Positions 7,901 to 12,708 of a DNA stretch of 12,708 bases are shown piece by piece. The position numbers and the translations under genes were made by a program. The stretch is from Bifidobacterium sp. (lineage in GTDB: Bacteria; Actinomycetota; Actinomycetes; Actinomycetales; Bifidobacteriaceae): positions 1-12,708 of the forward strand of contig JAIJEI010000044.1 of assembly GCA_022739095.1 (NCBI GenBank), in the 5' to 3' direction. Position 1 is the stretch's first letter. Every line of letters begins with the position of its first letter. Below the pieces are notes generated by a model, which saw nothing but the letters and a program-made list of their open reading frames with translations, did not search any database and was not told where the DNA came from.

Positions 7901-10900
7901 TCGATACCACCGTGCAAGGCAAGAGCTACACGGTCTTCGCCAAGGCCGGTGCACAGACGTTCACGGTCTGGATCAAGGACTTGTTGCCCAACGGCCAGTC
8001 CACGAACGACTCCGCCAAGAACGAAGCCCATACGTCCGGCATCAAGGATGACTCCGTTAAGCTGACCATTCCTGACGGCACTGATCTGAAGGGCAAGACG
8101 CTTGCCGAGGGCAAGACGGTGAATGTCACACTCGACAACGAAGGCAAGGGACAGTTGACCCTTGATCAGGAAGGCTTCTACGACCTGAGCAAGATCACGG
8201 TAAGCGTCAACGACAACCTCGGCAACGCGCTGGACAAGGAAAGCTTCAAGAAAGCTCCGGTTCAGGACAATGTCAAGGATTACGACGCCGTTGTTGCCGA
8301 TGTGAATGGTGACGATACCAAGGCATCCTTCGCGGTCACCAAGTCCGACAACTCCGTGCCCGACTCCAGTGATAACAACAACAAGTACTTCCGTGGCAAG
8401 GTCAAGGTGGCCTACACCATCACCGACCACTGGTTTCCGATTTACGCCAAGCTCAACGCCGGCAAGACGAACCTGCTCGCTGGTAGTACTTCGAACACCA
8501 CGCCGTTGACCGGTGGCCAGAACGAGCAGAACACTAAGCCGTTGGATGCCAGCGATGCACAGTGGACTGAAGGCGATGGCTACACGTGGACGCTCTTCGG
8601 CCAGAAGCTGTTGATCAACGGCAAGACCAACGAAGTAGAAGGCAATTACACGCTGCACCTCGCCTATGCCGGTCTACAGGCAAAGGCCAATGAGGCATCC
8701 ACCCAGTCCAAAGACGTGGTGCTCGACTGGACCGCTCCGAAGCTGGGCGACCTGACCGCTTCCAGTGAAGCACCGAAGAAGTGGGATTGGATCTTCTCCA
8801 CTGATGTCTTCACGGCCACGCTGAACGGCATCAGCGATAATGTGTCCGGTGTGACCGCGGACTCCACCGCGTTCTCCACCAAGCACTTCGACAACTGGCT
8901 TTCCGGCAAGAACGACCCGGCTCCCGTCTATGCGGGCGACGCGGCCGCCGGCAGCATCAGCTTCACGATGGATGGCGACAGCCAGCGCGTCTACCTTGGT
9001 GAAACCAGCCTCACCATTCGCGATGAGGCCGGCAACCCGGTCGACACCGGCAGGCTCAACACCTACGAAGGTGTGAACGGCAACCAAGCCGCCAACGCAC
9101 TGGAGGGATTGAACGGCGTGGCCATCGACACCGTGGCTCCCACCATCGCGGTCTCCTACGACAACAACGATGTGCGCAACGGCAAGTACTACAAGGCCCA
9201 CCGTACCGGTACCGTGACACTGACCGAATCGAACTTCGATTTCTCCAAGAAGTATGAGGGCGATCGTGTGGTCGTCACCACGTCGATCGACGGCAAGAAG
9301 GCCACCATTCCGGTCTCCTCCTTCAAGAACGCGAGCGGTGACCTGAAGACGTACGTGGCCACCTTCGCCGCCGACAGCGACGGCGACTGGACTGTGGACG
9401 CCGCCTACACCGATCCGGGCGATCACCCGTCGAATACGATTCACGAGGAGTTCACGGTCGACACCGTGGCTCCGAAGCTGACCCTCACCTTCGACAACAA
9501 CAACGTGAAGAACGGCAAGTACTACGCGGCCGATCGCAACGCTACCATTCGCGAAGTCGAGCGCAACTTCTCCAAGGACGAATCGGTCATCACCGTCACC
9601 GCCAAGGACGATAACGGCGCGGACACCGCAGCCCCCGGCCCGGCGGGCTGGCAGCGCACCGGCGGCACGCGCGAATCCACCGAGTGGACGAACTCCGTGG
9701 CATTTACGGGCGAGGCGCACTTCACCATCAAGGCCACCGCCACCGATCTGGCCGGCAACAAGGCCGAAGAGGTGAGCGAACCCGAGTTCGTGGTTGACAA
9801 GACCAAGCCGCAGATCAAGATCGACCGCGTGGAAGACAAGACCGCGTACGCCGGTACCGTGGCACCGTTGATCGACTTCAACGATGTCAACATCGACATG
9901 AAGAACGTGAGCTACACGCTGGTCGGCGACCATCGCGGCGAACTCAAGGGCGACAAGATGCCCAAGAACGTCACCACCGATACGGCCAACGACCGCACCG
10001 TGGACTTCACGGACTTCGAACGCAAGGTCGACTTCGATGACGTGTACACCATCAAGGCGCACGGCACCGATCTGGCTGGCAACACGTTCGAGACCAAGAA
10101 GACCTTCTCCGTGAACCGCTTCGGCTCCACCTACACGTTCGATGCGGACACCACGAACCTGCGCGGCACCTACCTGAAGAAGGCGCAGGACGTGCAGATA
10201 ACGGAGATCAACGTCTCCGGTCTTGACTTGAGCAAGCGCCAGATCGTGATCGCCAAGGACGACAAGGCGACCACGCTCACCAACAACGACTACAAGGTCG
10301 CGACCTCTGACGACAAGGGCTGGAGCCGTACGGTGTACACCGTGCCGGCATCCCGCTTTAACTCCGACGGCTTCTACCGTGTGCAGGTGCAGTCCATGGA
10401 CGAGGCGGGCAACCTCTCGCAGAACACCATGGACAAGAAGAACACCGACCGTAAGGGCACTGCCGAAGTGAACTTCGCCGTCGACACCACCGCACCGACT
10501 GCTTCGCTGCTCGGCATCAAGTCCGGCACCGTGTACTACAGCCAGCAGGGACAGCCCGCGTCGGTGGACGCCAAAGACAACCTCGGCATCAAGTCCACCG
10601 AAGTGTATGTCGACGGCCAGCTCAAAGACAGCTGGAAGGGCGATGCCACGCTCAAGTCCACGCCGAGTCTGACGTTCGACGCCGACGCCAAGAGCCACGA
10701 GATCGTGATCCGCACGATCGACAAGGCAGGCAACGAGGCGACGTCCACCTACGACAACATCTACGTGGCCTCCAACTGGTGGCAGTACGCCACCCACACC
10801 CCATGGCTGCGCAACACGATGATCTTCGGTGCGCTGGTGGTCTTGGCCGCCATCGCCGGAGCGATTGTGATGGCGCAGCAGCGCCGGAAGCAGTTTGCGT

Positions 10901-10926
10901 ACCGCAAGAACCCGTTCGAGCGGTGA
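4834..10926 (+). CDS. Giant secreted Ig-like repeat protein with C-terminal membrane anchor
   Basis: A 2030-residue extracellular protein. The ATG overlaps the previous stop by one base (TAATG), and GGAGGGAAG at 4817-4825 is its ribosome binding site. It has a signal peptide (RK at 11-12, hydrophobic 14-34, likely cleavage after VVASA at 35) and a C-terminal membrane helix at about 1993-2013 followed by a basic tail ending NPFER. No LPXTG sortase motif is visible. The body is a chain of beta-rich, Ig-like modules marked by boundary motifs of the type D-T-x-A-P at 455, 706, 1002 (DTKRP), 1298 (DWTAP), 1432, 1543, 1655 (DKTKP) and 1884, and by DxAGN motifs near module ends. A segment SVNRFGSTY begins another module near 1760. 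Only three Cys occur (410, 422, 747). Such proteins serve as adhesins or stalks; as part of this operon it could be the outer structural component of a membrane complex, loosely comparable to EsaA of type VII systems. Ligand and exact role are unknown. Confidence 0.9.
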   Translation: MSFVTNSSFWRKSLIGAAVVVAALAMGATAVVASADSTSDLKPEQATGSVVSARSFKAVKAQPAAATTPKMDFAWYAADKDGKVADNAQPLTDGRTNASNVRLGVTITGFDGFPADQFDRNGQYVGADKGKVAFTVTVGTLGVKEVKYGDFHRTGNVQDGYTYTVGPNDGPVFALSGDPVTLDVTVAAPADPTAADAAIDLNRFKDGDGTSTITAPQLSYDSTKPAAVDTAVFGGVADTDWLKGKDATDGTWFTTTSPSVTFTPVAAEAANVVSYEVTYPNGDGTKTDTVNAGEAWTVPNGKTDLTKTTVTVTNGFGSASDAKPLSDLLSVKTVIVDPNAGTGLSLNLTGTTPDKGAVNNGTTYYSKVGGFSVSSTSAYFADELALLKANGIKLLTVPAADGTGATIPVCDAADLTNGAVDCGAAGLDLKTGSHTVRLNPALPGAPTVTQSFAIDTTAPTVAWKGYSKNGGIDIPFGKTLFAVDRKERALTFTVTDDGAGVGEVIASGIDPETGKQATVTLTNNGDGTYTFPLAKAGTYDLTKFTIQATDNAGTQSEAETVNAIAGNKFIYTKIRIGKNVAPKTTVSVSGSDYINGTPKVTLTVKNNLWLADELKGLQEGAGTKGLNLLTSTLTAGGKTVYQGAFPVAGATVNNAGDEIVISADVAKPLIDAKNANGQYSIAVTDNPTLLAVLGDVTNNAKTFGVDTQAPSFTGAAYQAGKDELTSTKDDSISVVSRSAATITLDVCDLLPDSTATGAGKDDAQTSGLAKVEAKVDYTTWNGDKVTGKWTELQRVNNDPNKVQLTLGDQDGKYTLAGVSLRATDKATTKPNVSDVDTLATVKAALAKSTDTTVAAAAKQLPDTLGVSKQTAKATLQLNDAEPQKTYKEDLTNISLKVTGDPAFAYRWDVVKAGYADANLLTGAVQYGDAGSKDFTFKISDATYKDGVIMLGTANLPKRTETDEAATGKQLNGDYQLTLQKNFGNNVELFNAQSTGTTNYLLDTKRPVLTKISGPAGAKGETIVDTTVQGKSYTVFAKAGAQTFTVWIKDLLPNGQSTNDSAKNEAHTSGIKDDSVKLTIPDGTDLKGKTLAEGKTVNVTLDNEGKGQLTLDQEGFYDLSKITVSVNDNLGNALDKESFKKAPVQDNVKDYDAVVADVNGDDTKASFAVTKSDNSVPDSSDNNNKYFRGKVKVAYTITDHWFPIYAKLNAGKTNLLAGSTSNTTPLTGGQNEQNTKPLDASDAQWTEGDGYTWTLFGQKLLINGKTNEVEGNYTLHLAYAGLQAKANEASTQSKDVVLDWTAPKLGDLTASSEAPKKWDWIFSTDVFTATLNGISDNVSGVTADSTAFSTKHFDNWLSGKNDPAPVYAGDAAAGSISFTMDGDSQRVYLGETSLTIRDEAGNPVDTGRLNTYEGVNGNQAANALEGLNGVAIDTVAPTIAVSYDNNDVRNGKYYKAHRTGTVTLTESNFDFSKKYEGDRVVVTTSIDGKKATIPVSSFKNASGDLKTYVATFAADSDGDWTVDAAYTDPGDHPSNTIHEEFTVDTVAPKLTLTFDNNNVKNGKYYAADRNATIREVERNFSKDESVITVTAKDDNGADTAAPGPAGWQRTGGTRESTEWTNSVAFTGEAHFTIKATATDLAGNKAEEVSEPEFVVDKTKPQIKIDRVEDKTAYAGTVAPLIDFNDVNIDMKNVSYTLVGDHRGELKGDKMPKNVTTDTANDRTVDFTDFERKVDFDDVYTIKAHGTDLAGNTFETKKTFSVNRFGSTYTFDADTTNLRGTYLKKAQDVQITEINVSGLDLSKRQIVIAKDDKATTLTNNDYKVATSDDKGWSRTVYTVPASRFNSDGFYRVQVQSMDEAGNLSQNTMDKKNTDRKGTAEVNFAVDTTAPTASLLGIKSGTVYYSQQGQPASVDAKDNLGIKSTEVYVDGQLKDSWKGDATLKSTPSLTFDADAKSHEIVIRTIDKAGNEATSTYDNIYVASNWWQYATHTPWLRNTMIFGALVVLAAIAGAIVMAQQRRKQFAYRKNPFER
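6949..8724 (+). repeat. Two 296-codon supermodules in the Ig-like protein
   Basis: The boundary motifs at residues 706, 1002 and 1298 (VDTQAP, LDTKRP, LDWTAP) are each exactly 296 residues apart, giving units at 6949-7836 and 7837-8724. Both units carry a matching segment soon after the start (DLLPDSTATG... QTSGL and DLLPNGQSTND... HTSGI) and an NLL motif about 83 residues before the next boundary (NLL at 918-920 and 1213-1215). The two units are clearly diverged, not recent copies. A related NLL motif at 627-629 suggests a further, shorter unit before 706. Confidence 0.7.
9127..9795 (+). repeat. Two 111-112-codon Ig-like repeats
   Basis: Residues 1432-1542 and 1543-1654 are tandem copies. 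Each opens with DTVAP, continues with DNN-x-V-x-NGKYY about 12 residues later, then A-x-R-x-x-T and E-x-NF. The same words are easily seen in the DNA (gacaccgtggctcc at 9127 and 9460). The following unit from 1655 (DKTKP) keeps the boundary but has lost the NGKYY motif. Confidence 0.8.
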
Positions 10927-10936
10927 GGTGACTGCA

Positions 10937-10955
10937 CTCGTTTCCCGTTAACGAG
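10937..10955 (+). terminator. Weak hairpin after the Ig-like gene
   Basis: CTCGTT and AACGAG form a six-base stem around TCCCGTT, starting 10 bases after the stop codon and followed by GGTTGTTTG. The stem is short and the T-run broken, so terminator function is uncertain. Confidence 0.3.
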
Positions 10956-10996
10956 GGTTGTTTGCGGGGCGTTGCGGTGAGTAATTGCTGATGCCA

Positions 10997-11034
10997 TAGT
11001 GGGCCAGTCCAATTGATTCTGGGCTGGCCCACTA
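10997..11034 (+). terminator. Strong hairpin, probable operon terminator
   Basis: TAGTGGGCCAGTCC (10997-11010) pairs with GGGCTGGCCCACTA (11021-11034) over 14 positions with one G-T pair, around the loop AATTGATTCT. It is the strongest inverted repeat in the gap and lies 70 bases after the stop of the Ig-like gene. No T-tract follows on either strand, so it may work with another factor, or may instead be an RNA 3'-end stabiliser. Confidence 0.55.
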
Positions 11035-11207
11035 CCGTTGATGAGGGATTGCGTGATGTGGTGTTGGCTGGGTATGGGTTGTCTGGTCACCGGCTGTGGT
11101 GTTGAACGGCATCGCTTGTCGTGCGTAGACGTTGTGTGTGTTCGAGGATGTGCTGGCGTCCCTTTCATTTGTGCATGCCTGCTGCGAATCTATGGGCAGA
11201 GCGATGA

Positions 11208-11213
11208 TATAAA
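11208..11213 (+). promoter_or_regulatory. Candidate -10 element of the ATPase gene
   Basis: TATAAA lies 31 bases before the ATG, in a small A+T-rich island within otherwise G+T-rich sequence. No recognisable -35 box sits at the normal distance, so the call rests on the -10 match and position alone. Confidence 0.4.
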
Positions 11214-11230
11214 TTAATCAGAAGATAGGC

Positions 11231-11238
11231 GAGGGGAG
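11231..11238 (+). promoter_or_regulatory. Ribosome binding site of the ATPase gene
   Basis: GAGGGGAG ends six bases before the ATG at 11245 and fixes that start. The encoded protein begins MKGLVTIHDG and runs straight into the first strand of the ubiquitin-like domain, which supports this start. Confidence 0.8.
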
Positions 11239-11244
11239 AAACTG

Positions 11245-12708
11245 ATGAAGGGTTTGGTTACCATCCACGATGGCATTGCGGATGTGCGTTTCACTGCCTA
11301 TCTGGATGTGTCCGGTGATACGTCGATATCCGCTATTCTTCCTTCGTTGTCCAATATTGTGGGATTTCAGTCGCCTTTGGATTCCATGGGTTTGGCCATA
11401 GATGGTAGAACTGTGCCTCTGACCATTACCGTGTCGCAGGCGGGTTTGCACGAGGGGTCGTGGATTTCGCTGTTGAAGTGTGATCGGAAACCGTTGAATC
11501 CTTATGCCAATACCGGTCTCAATGATGGTTATGTGCAATTGCGGTTTGTCAGCGGCGAGAATGCGGGCGCTGTATATGATGTGTCTGCCGGCACGATGTC
11601 GATAGGCACATTGCTGAATCCTGAACGAAACTCCATGAATGCGGATTTCATGTTGGATGTCGGGGCGGACAGTGACGTACGTCTGATTCCGCATGTGCGT
11701 GAAGGCAAGCTGCAGAAGCGCGCCGCATGGTACCGCAAGCGCAAGCGGGAAATTCATTCCGGTGTTTTCATCGATGGCAAAGAAGTCATAGAACCGGTAT
11801 CACTGAATAACAGCACCGAAATTGTGCTGCCGGAATGCATTGTCACCGTGACTCACGGCCGTGAGACTTCCGTGCCGGTGGATACTGAAGAAATGGAAGG
11901 TCGCTGGCTGTTCGCTAGGCCGCCGAAGATTCGCGAGGTGGTCAAACAGCGAAAGTTTACGCTGCCCGGAGAACCGCAGAAGCCAGAGAAAGCGCCGATT
12001 CCCCTGCTCGCGAGCCTGCTGCCTCTGGCGATGGCTGCAGTAATGTGCGTGCTTCTGAAGAGCTATACCTATCTCATGTTCGGTCTGATGAGCCCAGCGA
12101 TGATGATTGGCTCGTATATTTCCGGTAATCGTGCTGGAAAGAAGCGATACAAGCAGCAGATGAAACGCTTTGCGGAAAACACGAAGCGTATTCGCGGCGA
12201 GGCGCAAAAAGCTGTTGATGCTGAGGTGGCCCAGTCACGACGGGAGTATCCTGATCCCACACAGGTATTGGATATCTGCGCTCGTCACACCGCACGGTTG
12301 TGGAACCGTCGCTCCACTGATGAATCGTGGCTGCGTTTGCGTGTGGGCACGGGAACCATAGACTCGCACATCACATTGGAAGACCCCCAAAAGATGGAGT
12401 TTGAGCGGGTCACCAAGTGGCAGTTGAAGAATTTCCCGGTAGCGGTATCTCTGCCGGATGCCGGATGTGTTGGCTGCACTGGAAATGCCGGCGTGTTGTA
12501 TCCGGTGGTGTCATGGATGACCGCGCAGATGGCGGCATTGCATTCCACCCGTGATCTCACGTTGTATCTGCTGTCTCCTCGCCTTAAGGATCGAGGTCAG
12601 GCGATTGCTGGCATTGATTGGTCGTTTGCTCAATGGTTTCCTCATTTTGCGCCGCATTTCGGCCAGAATGCGGTGCGTACCATGGCGGTTAGTGCGGATG
12701 ATTTGGCA
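11245..12708 (+). CDS. EccC/EssC-type type VII secretion ATPase, N-terminal part (3' truncated)
   Basis: 488 residues are visible and the frame is still open at the window end. Residues about 3-85 read as a ubiquitin-like YukD/EsaB/EccD-type domain: first strands, then SAILPSLSNIVG (29-40), DGRTVPL (53-59) and VSQAGLHEGSWISLL (63-77). About 96-200 is an FHA-like fold (VQLRFVSGENAGAVYDV at 97-113, SGVFIDGKEV at 172-181) that lacks the usual SxxH and NG residues for phosphothreonine binding. Two membrane segments follow, about 253-271 and 276-293, then a basic coil-like stretch. YPDP (335-338), LWNRR (352-356) and LRLRVGTG (363-370) are the landmark order of EccC/EssC proteins after the membrane, followed by FPVAVSL (397-403) and DWSFAQWFPH (458-467) of the first cytoplasmic domain. 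The FtsK-like ATPase domains with Walker motifs would lie beyond the end. These hexameric membrane ATPases drive export of WXG100-type substrates. The gene probably has its own promoter, but its position next to the kinase operon suggests a shared system. Confidence 0.87.
   Translation, partial: MKGLVTIHDGIADVRFTAYLDVSGDTSISAILPSLSNIVGFQSPLDSMGLAIDGRTVPLTITVSQAGLHEGSWISLLKCDRKPLNPYANTGLNDGYVQLRFVSGENAGAVYDVSAGTMSIGTLLNPERNSMNADFMLDVGADSDVRLIPHVREGKLQKRAAWYRKRKREIHSGVFIDGKEVIEPVSLNNSTEIVLPECIVTVTHGRETSVPVDTEEMEGRWLFARPPKIREVVKQRKFTLPGEPQKPEKAPIPLLASLLPLAMAAVMCVLLKSYTYLMFGLMSPAMMIGSYISGNRAGKKRYKQQMKRFAENTKRIRGEAQKAVDAEVAQSRREYPDPTQVLDICARHTARLWNRRSTDESWLRLRVGTGTIDSHITLEDPQKMEFERVTKWQLKNFPVAVSLPDAGCVGCTGNAGVLYPVVSWMTAQMAALHSTRDLTLYLLSPRLKDRGQAIAGIDWSFAQWFPHFAPHFGQNAVRTMAVSADDLA

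Larger units (their letters stand above)
10927..11244. other. 318-base intergenic region with two hairpins and a likely promoter
   Basis: This gap separates the Ig-like gene from the ATPase gene. It holds a short hairpin just after the stop (10937-10955), a strong 14-bp hairpin (10997-11034), a stretch of about 130 bases that is roughly three-quarters G+T on this strand (about 11035-11160), and an A+T-rich segment with a -10-like element just before the ATPase gene. I see no RNA gene here and no convincing protein gene. Confidence 0.7.

Noticed and set aside
4231..8658. Antisense open frame of 1475 codons, with a further 707 codons at 8674-10797, opposite the Ig-like gene
   Set aside because: The frame is in register with the sense codons of the Ig-like gene, so its stops would need sense TTA, CTA or TCA codons, which this GC-rich gene avoids. 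The break between the two antisense frames is a single CTA codon at 8674. The sense protein has a signal peptide, repeats and a ribosome binding site; the antisense products show no recognisable domains.
2493..10926. The PFNA cluster described in bifidobacteria (kinase, fibronectin type III protein, AAA ATPase, DUF58, transglutaminase)
   Set aside because: The surface protein here reads as Ig-like rather than fibronectin type III, and no AAA/MoxR, DUF58 or transglutaminase gene follows; the next gene is an EccC/EssC-type ATPase.
10771..10926. Sortase anchoring of the giant Ig-like protein
   Set aside because: A C-terminal hydrophobic segment and basic tail are present, but no LPXTG-like motif precedes them, so a membrane anchor is the simpler reading.
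11041..11217. Cys-rich 58-residue peptide gene
   Set aside because: No ribosome binding site precedes the ATG, the bases just upstream are the arm of a strong hairpin, and the Cys content follows from the G+T-rich base composition.

Overview
The window reads as a stretch of an actinobacterial chromosome, most likely Bifidobacterium. The first reading frame is the C-terminal part of a typical actinobacterial RNA polymerase beta' subunit, the coding strand is GC-rich, and the gene set (Ser/Thr kinase, giant Ig-like surface protein, EccC/EssC-like ATPase) fits that genus. The species cannot be fixed from what is visible. All five genes lie on the + strand.

Layout. 1-2295 is the 3' part of rpoC, followed by a strong hairpin terminator (2315-2347) and a leader of about 145 bases. 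2493-10926 is a tightly coupled three-gene operon: a catalytically complete Ser/Thr kinase with one membrane segment and an extracytoplasmic helical domain (2493-4220), a small single-pass membrane protein with an acidic, Thr-containing cytoplasmic tail (4217-4834), and a 2030-residue secreted, membrane-anchored protein built of Ig-like repeats (4834-10926). The stop and start codons overlap at both junctions. 10927-11244 is a 318-base gap holding two hairpins, a G+T-rich stretch and a likely -10 element. 11245-12708 is the 5' part of a gene for an EccC/EssC-type (FtsK/SpoIIIE family) ATPase of type VII secretion; it runs off the window before its Walker motifs.

How the genes may work together (inference). 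The ATPase fragment carries, in order, a ubiquitin-like YukD/EsaB-type domain, an FHA-like domain, two closely spaced membrane segments and the start of the EccC/EssC cytoplasmic region. In Firmicute type VII systems the partners of EssC include EsaB (ubiquitin-like), EssB (pseudokinase, one membrane segment, outer helical domain) and EsaA (large surface-exposed protein). Here the kinase has the EssB layout but keeps all the catalytic residues, the ubiquitin-like domain is fused to the ATPase, and the giant Ig-like protein could be the outer stalk. I therefore propose that 2493-12708 is the upstream part of a kinase-linked type VII-like secretion locus. No WXG100 substrate gene is visible here; it would have to lie downstream or elsewhere.
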